33,413 nt of DNA from Chlorobi bacterium Chlorobi_1 (GTDB taxonomy: Bacteria > Bacteroidota > Chlorobiia > Chlorobiales > Chlorobiaceae). Below the pieces are notes generated by a model. It saw only the letters and a program-made list of their open reading frames with translations, had not been told where the DNA came from and did not search any database. The translations under genes and the position numbers were made by a program. The DNA is taken from NCBI GenBank assembly GCA_900299075.1, contig OMIK01000006.1, positions 1 through 33,413 of the forward strand, written 5' to 3'. This document shows positions 22,790-33,413 of this stretch, piece by piece; the stretch's first letter is position 1; every line of letters begins with the position of its first letter.

Positions 22790-23483
22790 ATGCACCAGGC
22801 GCCAGGAACTTCCGGGTTTGCGGCGATGCTCCGGGGTTCACCCTGCAAGCAACTGAATCGACCGGCTTGAGGAACGCGGCGTACAGGAACTGCTGAACAG
22901 CCCCGGCCGGGGTGGTATGAGCCTCGTGCTCCGCACACCGCAGCACGAACGGAGCACCAAGCTCCGCAGCCAGGCTTACGGGGCTGTAACGGACGACCGG
23001 CAGGCCGCTGCACCGTTCCGGGCCCTCCTCGGCGAAGGTGGCGACTATCGCCCATCCACCGGGCCTGATCGCCCGACGCATCGTTTCGACATACCGGCGC
23101 CGGTCGGCCTGCGAGGTGAGGAAATGGAAGGCCGCCCGGTCGTGCCATATGTCGTAGGCATCAGCTGCCAGCCCGACCTCGGTGATGTCGGCCTCGATCC
23201 AGCGGATGAGGCCGGAATTCCCGCTCCCGAGCCGATGCTTCGCTGCTTCGAGCGCCGCCCCTGACAGGTCGAGGACGGTCAGGTCGTCGTACCCCGCAGC
23301 CTGCAGGTCGTCGACAAGGATCGATGCCCCGCCGCCGACATCGATGACTGCCGCATGCAACCCCATCCCGGTCTCCCTGATCAGTCGCAGTGACGTTGCC
23401 GCTTTCGCCTGGAACCAGCTCATCTCCTCAGCCGGCCTCGAGCCGTAGACCCCCGCCCAATGCTCCTTCCGTTGTCCGTCCAT
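22788..23483 (-). CDS. Class I SAM-dependent methyltransferase (small-molecule type)
   Basis: The product is 231 residues. The start at 23483 has AAGGAAGG upstream; ATGs at 23504 and 23528 lack one. It opens with KEHWAGVYGSRPAEEMSWFQ, a lead-in typical of thiopurine-methyltransferase-like proteins that pair with motif I, here VIDVGGGAS (46-54). VLDLSGAALEAAK is motif II and WIEADITEV follows. IRPGGWAIVATFAEEGPERCSGLPVVRYS is the usual back half. The substrate is unknown; relatives act on small thiol, Se/Te or lipid-like compounds. It lies 41 bases after mnmE on the same strand and may be its last operon partner. Confidence 0.83.
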   Translation of the reverse strand: MDGQRKEHWAGVYGSRPAEEMSWFQAKAATSLRLIRETGMGLHAAVIDVGGGASILVDDLQAAGYDDLTVLDLSGAALEAAKHRLGSGNSGLIRWIEADITEVGLAADAYDIWHDRAAFHFLTSQADRRRYVETMRRAIRPGGWAIVATFAEEGPERCSGLPVVRYSPVSLAAELGAPFVLRCAEHEAHTTPAGAVQQFLYAAFLKPVDSVACRVNPGASPQTRKFLAPGA

Positions 23484-23524
23484 GCCCTTCCTTAATTGAT
23501 TCATTGAGCGGCCGCGAAATAAGA

Positions 23525-24949
23525 TCACTTGCCGATGCAGAAGCGGGCGAAGATGGTATTGAGGATCTCGTCATTGACGACCTTGCCGGTGAGCTCGCCG
23601 ACATAGTCGAGGGCGGAACGGAGCTCGAACGCGATGAGCTCGGTGTCGGCCTGGCGGGCAATCAGTTCGCGTGCGTTCTGAAGGGCGTCCGCGGCGTTGC
23701 GGAGCGCCTCGTAGTGGCGGAGGCTGGTGACGAGCACGCTGGCGTCGTGGAGCTTGTCGAGATCCCTGACGAGATCGACCATGCGCCGCTTGAGCTCTTC
23801 GATCCCCTTGCCCTCGAGCGCCGAGATGCCGACCACCTCCGCGCCGCTCCCCTCCCGGACCTTCCCGATCAGCTCATCTGCCGAGGCGACGGCGTCGGTC
23901 TTGCTGGCCACGGCGATGAAGCGGGCCTCCGGATGCGCCTCGCGGACGGCGCGGATCTCCGCGACCTCCCCGGCAAGGTCGGAGGTGCCGATATCGACGA
24001 GGTAGAGCATGAGGTCGGCTTCGGACATCTTCATGCGGCTGCGGCGGATCCCCTCGTGTTCGACCTCCCCGCCGGCCTCGCGCAGCCCTGCCGTGTCGGT
24101 GAGGCGGAACATGGTACGATCGTGGATGAAGCACTCCTCGATGTAGTCGCGGGTGGTGCCTGGCATGTGGCTGACGATGGCCCGCTCCTCGCCGAGGAGG
24201 GTGTTGAGCAGGGTGGACTTGCCGGCGTTGGGGCGGCCGGCGATCACGGTGGCGACCCCCTCGCTGGCGATGCGGCCGTGCCGGTAGGAGTCGACGAGGC
24301 GCCCCACCTCCTGCTGCAGCGCCTCGACCTGCATGGCGAGCTCCTCCCTTCCCTGGAATTCGACATCCTCATCGCTGAAATCGAGCTCCAGCTCGAGCAG
24401 GGCACAGGAGTGGAGCAGGCTTTCGCGCAGAGCGGCGAGCTTTTCGGAGAGCTCCCCCTTCATCTGGCTGACGGCGGTGCGCCAGGCCGATTCCGACCGG
24501 GCGTGGATCATGTCCCCGATCGCCTCGGCCTGCAGCAGGTCGATGCGCCCGTTGAGGAAGGCGCGCCGGGTGAACTCGCCGGGCCCGGCGAGCCGGCAGC
24601 CGTGATCGAGCAGGAGCTTGAGCACCTGCTGCACCACCACCGGGCCGCCGTGGCAGGTGAACTCGACCATATCCTCCGCGGTGAAGGAGTGCGGAGCCCT
24701 GAAGACGAGCGCGACCACCTCGTCGACCAGCGCGTCGCCGTCGTAGAGCCTGCCGAAATGGGCGGTATAGCCGGGGGATGCCGATAGGGCAGCCTCGCCT
24801 CCCCCCTGTTTCCTGAAGACCCGGTCGGCGATCCGGTGCGCCCCGGCACCGCTGATGCGCACTACGGCGAGGGCGCCGACGCCGATGGGGGTGGCGATGG
24901 CGGCGATGGGATCTTCCTGTACGGGCAGCAGCAGTTCGGTATCGGGCAT
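23525..24949 (-). CDS. mnmE: tRNA modification GTPase MnmE
   Basis: The product is 474 residues, normal for MnmE. With MnmG it installs the 5-carboxymethylaminomethyl group on wobble U34 of certain tRNAs. Visible parts: N-terminal tetrahydrofolate-binding domain beginning DPIAAIATPIGVGALAVVRISG, a helical domain, then the G domain with GRPNAGKS (238-245, Lys244), PGTTRD, DTAG and G4 SKTD (usually NKxD), and the C-terminal CIGK, whose Cys is essential in the family. The start at 24949 aligns with the family; the longer frame is not homologous. It lies 16 bases after the SDR gene stop and is probably co-transcribed. Confidence 0.97.
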   Translation of the reverse strand: MPDTELLLPVQEDPIAAIATPIGVGALAVVRISGAGAHRIADRVFRKQGGGEAALSASPGYTAHFGRLYDGDALVDEVVALVFRAPHSFTAEDMVEFTCHGGPVVVQQVLKLLLDHGCRLAGPGEFTRRAFLNGRIDLLQAEAIGDMIHARSESAWRTAVSQMKGELSEKLAALRESLLHSCALLELELDFSDEDVEFQGREELAMQVEALQQEVGRLVDSYRHGRIASEGVATVIAGRPNAGKSTLLNTLLGEERAIVSHMPGTTRDYIEECFIHDRTMFRLTDTAGLREAGGEVEHEGIRRSRMKMSEADLMLYLVDIGTSDLAGEVAEIRAVREAHPEARFIAVASKTDAVASADELIGKVREGSGAEVVGISALEGKGIEELKRRMVDLVRDLDKLHDASVLVTSLRHYEALRNAADALQNARELIARQADTELIAFELRSALDYVGELTGKVVNDEILNTIFARFCIGK

Positions 24950-24965
24950 GGCGGAAGAGGATCGG

Positions 24966-25637
24966 TTAGAGGGGACGCACGGTGAGTTCGTCGGGGAGCA
25001 TGCCGTCCGGCAGCTCGACGAGCGAGAGGACCAGCCGGGCAAGGTCGTCAGGCTGCAGGTACTTCTTGGGCTGGATGCCGGCACCTTTGAAGAAGCCGGT
25101 CATGACCGAGCCGGGATTGACGCAGGCGACGCGGATGCCGAACTCTCGGAGCTCCTCCATGAGCGACTCCGAGAAGCCGTTGACGGCGAACTTCGAGGCG
25201 CAGTAGGCTGTACCGCCCCTGATGCCGCGCTTGCCGGCGACCGAGCCGATGTTGACGATCATGCCGCTGCGCCGGGCCTTCATGGAGGGGACGACCTGCT
25301 TCGAGCAGAGGAAGGCCGCCGTGAGGTTGGTGTCGATGAGACGTCGCCACTCTTCGGAGGCGATGGACTCGATATCCCTGAAAAAGCCGAACCCCGCATT
25401 GTTGACGAGCAGGTCGACCTGGCCGTGCCGGACGAGCACCTCGGCGAACGCCCGGGCCACCGCATCCTCCTTCGTCACGTCGGCCTGCAGCCAGCGGAAG
25501 CGGTCGTCCTCGACCGGCGTCTCGCGGCGGCTCAGGCCGTAGGCCACCGCCCCCCTGCCGAGCAGCCCACGGACGAGGGAGAGGCCGATCCCCGAACTCG
25601 AGCCGGTCACCACCGCGATCTTTCCTGCAAGCTCCAT
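24966..25637 (-). CDS. Classical short-chain dehydrogenase/reductase
   Basis: The product is 223 residues. GGAGG five or six bases before the ATG at 25637 fixes the start; the open frame extends 26 codons further without support. All classical SDR elements are present: TGSSSGIG (11-18), DV-type acidic residue in LQADV, NNAG (79-82), Ser132, Tyr145 and Lys149 in AYCASK, and VNPGSV. These catalyse NAD(P)H-linked alcohol/ketone interconversion; the substrate is unknown. It heads the minus-strand set SDR-mnmE-methyltransferase and is divergent from mazG over 56 bases. Confidence 0.92.
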   Translation of the reverse strand: MELAGKIAVVTGSSSGIGLSLVRGLLGRGAVAYGLSRRETPVEDDRFRWLQADVTKEDAVARAFAEVLVRHGQVDLLVNNAGFGFFRDIESIASEEWRRLIDTNLTAAFLCSKQVVPSMKARRSGMIVNIGSVAGKRGIRGGTAYCASKFAVNGFSESLMEELREFGIRVACVNPGSVMTGFFKGAGIQPKKYLQPDDLARLVLSLVELPDGMLPDELTVRPL

Positions 25638-25693
25638 ACCAGCCTCCCCGATGTGTTGCGATACCCCGGAAAGGTACGGATTCTCGCAGGGAA

Positions 25694-26548
25694 ATGGTAA
25701 CTTTGCCCAACGCAACCATCCATGAAGCCATGACGCCAGAACAGCGCCCCTCCATCGCCGACCTCAAGGCGGCCCTCCTCAACCCTGTCGCCGAAACGCC
25801 GGCCGAGCACTTCGAACGGGTCGTCGACCTGGTCCGCGTCCTGCGCGCCGAGTGCCCCTGGGACCGGAAGCAGACCCCCGAGTCGCTCGCCCACCTGCTG
25901 CTCGAGGAGAGCTACGAGCTGGTGCACGCCATCGACACGCATGACGACATGGAACTGAAAAAGGAGATCGGCGACCTCTTCCTGCATCTCTGCTTCCAGG
26001 TGCTGCTGGCCGACGATGCCGGCAAGTTCTCGTTCGTGGAGGTGTTCGAGGCGCTCTGCCACAAGCTCATCACGCGCCATCCCCACGTCTTCGGCCAGGC
26101 CCGGGCCGACACCGAGGGCGAGGTGCTCGGCAACTGGGAGAAGCTGAAGATGCAGGAGGGGCGCAAGAGCCTGCTCGAAGGGGTGCCGAAGGCGATGTCG
26201 GAGCTGCTCCGCGCCTACCGGGTGCAGAAGAAGGTGGCCGGCGTCGGCTTCGACTGGCCGGGCGTGGAGGGGGTGCTCGACAAGCTCGTCGAGGAGATCT
26301 CCGAGCTGCGCGAAGCGAAGGACTCGATTGAACGGGAGGAGGAGTTCGGCGACCTGCTCTTCACCATCGTGAACTACAGCCGGTTCATCGACGCCAACCC
26401 GGAGGACGCGCTTCGCAAGGCGACCAACAAGTTCATGGCGCGCTTCGGCAGGGTAGAGGAGGAGGTGCTGGCATCCGGGCGCGGCTGGCAGGAGTACTCC
26501 GCCGAAGAGCTGGACCGGCTGTGGAACCGGGCCAAGCAGCAACGCTGA
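25694..26548 (+). CDS. mazG: Nucleoside triphosphate pyrophosphohydrolase MazG
   Basis: The product is 284 residues with two MazG domains, close to E. coli MazG (263) with a slightly longer start. Domain one holds WDRKQT, then EESYELVHAID and KKEIGDLFLH; domain two holds VEEISELREA and EEEFGDLLFTI, the Glu/Asp ligands for Mg2+. It hydrolyses (d)NTPs to monophosphate and PPi, acting as a house-cleaner. An ATG at 25730 (MTPEQRPS) is an alternative start. The stop is only 4 bases from that of the convergent esterase gene, with no terminator between them. Confidence 0.95.
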   Translation: MVTLPNATIHEAMTPEQRPSIADLKAALLNPVAETPAEHFERVVDLVRVLRAECPWDRKQTPESLAHLLLEESYELVHAIDTHDDMELKKEIGDLFLHLCFQVLLADDAGKFSFVEVFEALCHKLITRHPHVFGQARADTEGEVLGNWEKLKMQEGRKSLLEGVPKAMSELLRAYRVQKKVAGVGFDWPGVEGVLDKLVEEISELREAKDSIEREEEFGDLLFTIVNYSRFIDANPEDALRKATNKFMARFGRVEEEVLASGRGWQEYSAEELDRLWNRAKQQR

Positions 26549-26552
26549 ACGC

Positions 26553-27209
26553 TCACGCCCGCCGCCCCTGCAGGAAACCTCCGAGGAAGCGGCCCGCCCC
26601 GGCGAACCACGCCGGAGCGGCCCAGTGCCCCCCCGCATAGGTCACGACATCAGGCACCAGCCCGGCCGCACGCAGCCGCTCCGCATCCCTCAGCATCGCC
26701 TTTCCAGCATAGTACCTGTCGCCGTCGCCCCTCGAAAGCTGCACCCGGCGCATCCTGTCGAGGCCGTCGAGCTCCGGGGGGATGTCGCCGCCGAGCAGCA
26801 TGACGCCGGCTGCCGTGTGGCGCCCGAGCAGGGCCGCCCGGCAGGCCATGCCCGCCCCCTGCGAAAAACCGAGCAGCACCAGCGGCTGGCCTGCCGGACA
26901 GTCCTGCATGACCGCCCCGATCACCCGATCCACATAGGCGACGTTCTCCGCGATGGCCATGTCGCGGTTGCGCGGCGTCATCCAGCAGGCGCCGGCGTCG
27001 CCGCGGGGGTTCATGAATGGGTGCAGCGCCTCGACGGAGCAGCGGAGCCAGCCCTCCGAACCGGGGATCCCGCCAAGCAGCTCCATCTGCTCTTCGGCCC
27101 GCTGCCCGTAGCCGTGGAAGCCGACGAGGGTCGGGAAAGGCCCTTTCCCCTCGGGCGTGTCGACCAGGTACCGGCCGCTGATCTCGACCCTGATGCTGCA
27201 CTCCTGCAT
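26553..27209 (-). CDS. Alpha/beta hydrolase, phospholipase/carboxylesterase-like
   Basis: The product is 218 residues with no signal peptide. The nucleophile elbow is GFSQG with Ser116; GFHGYGQ (30-36) forms the oxyanion hole. The likely acid is Asp162 or Asp164 in RGDGDRYY and the base His195 in AGGHW. Layout and length match the carboxylesterase/phospholipase family (PF02230-like). The substrate is unknown. It begins 7 bases past the U-tract of the terminator that ends the treS-maltokinase gene and has no visible Shine-Dalgarno sequence, so its expression may depend on partial read-through. Confidence 0.83.
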   Translation of the reverse strand: MQECSIRVEISGRYLVDTPEGKGPFPTLVGFHGYGQRAEEQMELLGGIPGSEGWLRCSVEALHPFMNPRGDAGACWMTPRNRDMAIAENVAYVDRVIGAVMQDCPAGQPLVLLGFSQGAGMACRAALLGRHTAAGVMLLGGDIPPELDGLDRMRRVQLSRGDGDRYYAGKAMLRDAERLRAAGLVPDVVTYAGGHWAAPAWFAGAGRFLGGFLQGRRA

Positions 27210-27216
27210 GGCGGAT

Positions 27217-27247
27217 AAAAAAATGGCCGCCCTTTTCAGGGGCGGCC
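27217..27247 (-). terminator. Rho-independent terminator after treS-maltokinase
   Basis: On the minus strand GGCCGCCC pairs with GGGCGGCC around a 7-base loop and is followed by ATTTTTTT. It comes 18 bases past the treS stop and directly before the esterase start at 27209. Confidence 0.9.
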
Positions 27248-27265
27248 GTTTGACGGGTTTTCGGG

Positions 27266-30589
<3,324 letters not shown>

Positions 30590-30615
30590 GGGCGGTAATG
30601 CTGCGGTGCGTTTGG

Positions 30616-32631
30616 TTAAGAGGGCAGGGTGACTCTGAAAATGTGTGCGGGCATGGCGTGCGGGTTCAGCTCGACGAAGTTCCACTCGCCGTTCCAGGTG
30701 TAGCTGTTGCCGGAAAGCAGGTCCTCGACCTTGAACTGCGCGGTGTGCGGCAGGCCGAACAGCTCGAGCGGGAAGCGGAGCCAGCCGCCCTGGGTGTTCC
30801 GGTGGTCGAGGTTGACCACGGTGAGGACGATGTTCTTCCCGTCCGCGGAGCGCTTGACGTAGGCCATCAGCTGGTCGTGCTCGCGGCTCGAACCGGCATC
30901 GACGCGCACGAAGGTGATGTCGCGGGTCTGCTGCAGGGCGGGATTCTCGCGCCTGGCGCGGTTGACCGCGGTGATCTCCGCACGGATGTTGCCGGGGCGG
31001 TCGAGGTCCCAGGCCTTGATCTCGTACTTCTCCGAATCGAGGTACTCCTCCTTGCCGTGGGCGACCGGAACGTGCTCGCAGAGCTCGTAGGCGGGGCCGT
31101 ACATGCCGTAGTTCGAGGAGAGGGTGGCGGCGAGCACCTGCCGGATGACGAACTTCGAGCGGATGCCGCCCTGGAGCTCCTCGTGCAGGATGTCCGGCGT
31201 GTTCGGCCAGAAGTTCGGGCGCATGAAGTCGACGAGCTCCGTCCTGGTCAGTTCGGTCAGGTACTCCTGGAGGTCCTGCTTGGTGTTGCGCCAGGTGAAG
31301 TAGGTGTAGGACTGGTTGTAGCCGGCCTTGGCGAGGCGGGCCATGAGCTTCGGCCGGGTGAAGGCCTCGGCGAGGAAGACCGTGTCGGGATGCTGCTCCC
31401 TGATGGTCCCCAGCGCCCACTCCCAGAAGGGGAACGCCTTGGTGTGCGGGTTGTCCACGCGGAAGATCTTCACCCCCTTGCCGACCCAGAAGAGGAAGAC
31501 GCCACGGAGCTCGGTCCAGAGGCTCTGCCACTCCCTGGTCTCGAAGTCGATCGGGAGGATATCCTCGTAGCGCTTCGGCGGGTTTTCGGCGAACTGCACC
31601 GTACCGTCGGGGCGCCAGCGGAACCACTGCGGATGCTCAAGCACCCAGGGGTGGTCGGGCGAACACTGGAATGCGATATCGAGCGCCACCGAGATGCCGT
31701 TGCGCTCAGCCTCCTGGACGAAGGCCTCGAAATCCTCCATGGTGCCGAGCTCCGGGTGGACGGCGGTGTGGCCGCCGTCGGGGCTGCCGATCGCCCAGCA
31801 GCTGCCGGGATCGTCCGGCATCGCCACCAGCGAGTTGTTGCGCCCCTTGCGCTTGGCCATGCCGATCGGGTGGATCGGGGGAAGGTAGACGACGTCGAAA
31901 CCCATCTGCGCGATGCGCGGCAGGAGGGAGATGCAGTCGCGGAAAGTGCCGTGTTTGCCGGGTTCGCTGCCCCACGAGCGGGGGAAGAACTCGTACCAGG
32001 TGCTGAAGCCGGCCTTCCGCTGGTCGACCTGCATCAGGAGCACCTTCTCGTAGGTGCTCGCGATCGACTTGTCGGGGCATCGCCGCATGGCCGCGGCGAG
32101 CTCCTCGCCAAGCGCCGCCTCGACGGCGGCCCCGAGGTCGCCGAGGGTCAGGAGCCCAACGTGGTGGTGCAGGGTGCCGGCATCCTCCCCCTTGGCCCTT
32201 GCGGCGCCGAGCTCGACGATGGTCGCACCGATCTTCAGGTCGATGCCCACCTCCTGGCCGGCATCGATCTTCTTCCTCAGCCCCTTCTGCCAGGTGCTGA
32301 AATGGTCCACCCAGGCCCGCACGGTGTACTCGTAGACGCCCGGAGCGCCAACCGTGAAGGTGCCGGTCCAGAGGTCGTTGACCAGTGGCGCCAGGGGTAC
32401 GGAGGACCACTCCTTTTCGCCGCGGCGGCGGAAAAGGAGCTCGGCCTCGACGGTATCCGCGCCGTCGGTGAAGATGTCGGCCTCGACCTTGACGGCGTGG
32501 CCTTCAACGCATTTTGCAGGGAACCTCCCGCCGTCGATTTCCGGGGAGACCCTGTCGACGACGACACGCCGGCGGCCGTCGAAAGGCTGTTCGGAGAACA
32601 AGGGGGATGGGAGAAGGAATTCAGGGTTCAT
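30616..32631 (-). CDS. glgE: GlgE maltosyltransferase (maltose-1-phosphate:alpha-1,4-glucan)
   Basis: The product is 671 residues, normal for GlgE. It moves maltose from alpha-maltose-1-phosphate onto alpha-1,4-glucan, elongating by two glucoses. The N-terminal domain (DGRRRVVVDRVSPEIDGGRF) precedes a GH13_3 barrel. The nucleophile is Asp393 in IFRVDNPHTK and the acid/base Glu422 in FLAEAFTRP, one residue off those of Streptomyces GlgE (394 and 423). PNFWPNTPDIL, typical of the family, is present. It lies ahead of the treS-maltokinase gene, and together they carry the whole trehalose-to-glucan route. No ribosome site is evident. About 154 bases upstream separate it from the hemerythrin gene. 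Confidence 0.96.
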   Translation of the reverse strand: MNPEFLLPSPLFSEQPFDGRRRVVVDRVSPEIDGGRFPAKCVEGHAVKVEADIFTDGADTVEAELLFRRRGEKEWSSVPLAPLVNDLWTGTFTVGAPGVYEYTVRAWVDHFSTWQKGLRKKIDAGQEVGIDLKIGATIVELGAARAKGEDAGTLHHHVGLLTLGDLGAAVEAALGEELAAAMRRCPDKSIASTYEKVLLMQVDQRKAGFSTWYEFFPRSWGSEPGKHGTFRDCISLLPRIAQMGFDVVYLPPIHPIGMAKRKGRNNSLVAMPDDPGSCWAIGSPDGGHTAVHPELGTMEDFEAFVQEAERNGISVALDIAFQCSPDHPWVLEHPQWFRWRPDGTVQFAENPPKRYEDILPIDFETREWQSLWTELRGVFLFWVGKGVKIFRVDNPHTKAFPFWEWALGTIREQHPDTVFLAEAFTRPKLMARLAKAGYNQSYTYFTWRNTKQDLQEYLTELTRTELVDFMRPNFWPNTPDILHEELQGGIRSKFVIRQVLAATLSSNYGMYGPAYELCEHVPVAHGKEEYLDSEKYEIKAWDLDRPGNIRAEITAVNRARRENPALQQTRDITFVRVDAGSSREHDQLMAYVKRSADGKNIVLTVVNLDHRNTQGGWLRFPLELFGLPHTAQFKVEDLLSGNSYTWNGEWNFVELNPHAMPAHIFRVTLPS

Positions 32632-32785
32632 AAACGGTATCGGGTAGTGCTTGCGGGGCCGGGTGCCGGAATCTGGAGCGGATCCGTACAGGCCGTTTCC
32701 GTAAAATATGAAATGTAGCGCTCTTTTTCCGGCACGGATGCCGTATTTCTCGTCTCCCCGTGAAGCCGGGCGGCCTCATGCTTAT

Positions 32786-33334
32786 TTAAATGCGCCCCGC
32801 ATATTTTGCCCTGAGCCGTTCGAGCAGCCCGTGCAGCTCCTCATGCCGCCCCGCACCCACGGTCGAGGCTTCGTGCCTGTCGAACGCCTCGCCCATCTCG
32901 GCGAACTGGCGCTCCGTCAGCACCTTTTCCGCCAGCGGGAAGAGGATGTCGTTCTCCTTGGCGATATGCCTCCCGAGCAGGTCGACGTACCCCTCGACCG
33001 CCGCCGCGAACCGTGCCGGATCGAGCTTCGGAAAGCTCGACGCCTCCATGGCCGCGATGAGTCCGCGTGCCCGTTCGTGTTCCTGGAGCATCACCCCCAC
33101 AGGGCCGGACCCCTTCGGGAGCCCCGCCCCGACGAGTGCCGGAAAGAGCAGCCCCTCCTCCTTCCCGTGGTGGCAACGGTCGGCGAAGAGCTTCAGGAAG
33201 CCGATGATGTCGGAGATGTCCGACTCCTCGACCGCCTCACCCGCCTCCAGCCTGGATGCGATACCCTTCAGCACCTGCAGCGCCAAAAGGACGGAGCCAT
33301 GTTCATGCACAAGATCGTTGATTGCCCTGTTCAT
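32786..33334 (-). CDS. Hemerythrin-like (HHE) protein
   Basis: This is a 182-residue four-helix bundle. The start at 33334 follows a good AAGGAGGAG about 8 bases upstream; the ATG at 33358 has none. Putative di-iron ligands: His10/His12 in VHEHG, His55/His56 and Glu59 in CHHGKEEGLLFP, His86/Glu87 in EHE, and His123/Glu127 in RHIAKENDILFP. The paired HxxxE...LFP pattern is the HHE motif. Such proteins bind O2, NO or iron; in an anaerobic phototroph O2 or NO handling or Fe-S repair is plausible, not shown. It lies upstream of glgE on the same strand, but linkage is unclear. Confidence 0.88.
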   Translation of the reverse strand: MNRAINDLVHEHGSVLLALQVLKGIASRLEAGEAVEESDISDIIGFLKLFADRCHHGKEEGLLFPALVGAGLPKGSGPVGVMLQEHERARGLIAAMEASSFPKLDPARFAAAVEGYVDLLGRHIAKENDILFPLAEKVLTERQFAEMGEAFDRHEASTVGAGRHEELHGLLERLRAKYAGRI

Positions 33335-33413
33335 CGTCGTCTCCTCCTTAGGTTTCATGTGACTGCCGTTTGCGGCGCACTGCGCTCCTGAAAATCAGAG
33401 CCAACCCCCTATG

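Noticed and set aside
30590-31627. N-terminal extension of the treS frame through glgE
   Set aside because: The extra 346 codons are out of frame with glgE and show no similarity to any family. TreS homology begins at the ATG at 30589.
30598-32718. 706-codon plus-strand open frame opposite glgE
   Set aside because: GlgE on the minus strand has all its motifs and catalytic residues. The antisense product is rich in Val, Glu and Arg without motifs.

Overview
The window comes from a green sulfur bacterium (Chlorobiaceae). The clearest evidence is two chlorosome-envelope genes: a 74-residue CsmB/CsmF-type protein at 1896-2120 and a CsmC/CsmD-type protein at 11700-12077. Supporting signs are the GC-rich, tightly packed gene layout, a TreS-maltokinase/GlgE pair and many sensory proteins. 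The GC-rich base use suits a Chlorobium/Pelodictyon luteolum-like member, but species cannot be fixed from this window. I saw no tRNA, rRNA, insertion sequence, prophage or CRISPR array; this looks like ordinary chromosome.

Layout. (a) 1-520, minus strand: a CsoR-superfamily repressor with a Cys-Asn-Cys signature like the persulfide sensor CstR, with an inverted-repeat operator in front and a truncated TolC-type outer-membrane channel gene behind. (b) 751-2175: a DUF1997-like gene, a one-helix peptide and csmB with a strong terminator. (c) 2222-6803: a four-gene unit (AmgK-like sugar kinase, MurU-like uridylyltransferase, NamZ/DUF1343 muramidase, SSS-family Na+ symporter) that reads as a peptidoglycan-sugar recycling operon. 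(d) 6885-11590: a nine-domain hybrid histidine kinase between two paralogous single-domain receivers, followed by the second chlorosome gene, which ends in a 20-bp perfect terminator stem shared with a convergent SDR gene. (e) 13027-14930: an exported duplicated pentapeptide-repeat protein and two small proteins of unknown function. (f) 14931-15576: a gene-free stretch with a hexamer-periodic tract and a probable structured small RNA on the minus strand. (g) 15577-19076, minus: kup (K+ uptake), a TerC-family gene with a long inverted repeat touching its start codon, and an HTH-PAS regulator. (h) 19256-22742: TPR protein, RlpA, a methyltransferase and an outer-membrane beta-barrel protein. (i) 22788-27209: SDR, mnmE and methyltransferase on the minus strand, mazG on the plus strand, and an esterase on the minus strand. 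(j) 27266-32631, minus: glgE followed by a treS-maltokinase fusion, which together convert trehalose through maltose and maltose-1-phosphate to alpha-1,4-glucan. (k) 32786-33334: a hemerythrin-like protein.

The most promising points for follow-up are the CstR-like switch and its operator in a sulfide-oxidising phototroph, the linked amgK-murU-namZ-symporter operon with a NamZ that has no signal peptide, the three-hairpin small RNA at 15269-15400, and the terC leader structure. Starts were moved from the longest open frame wherever a Shine-Dalgarno sequence or family alignment clearly chose an internal ATG.
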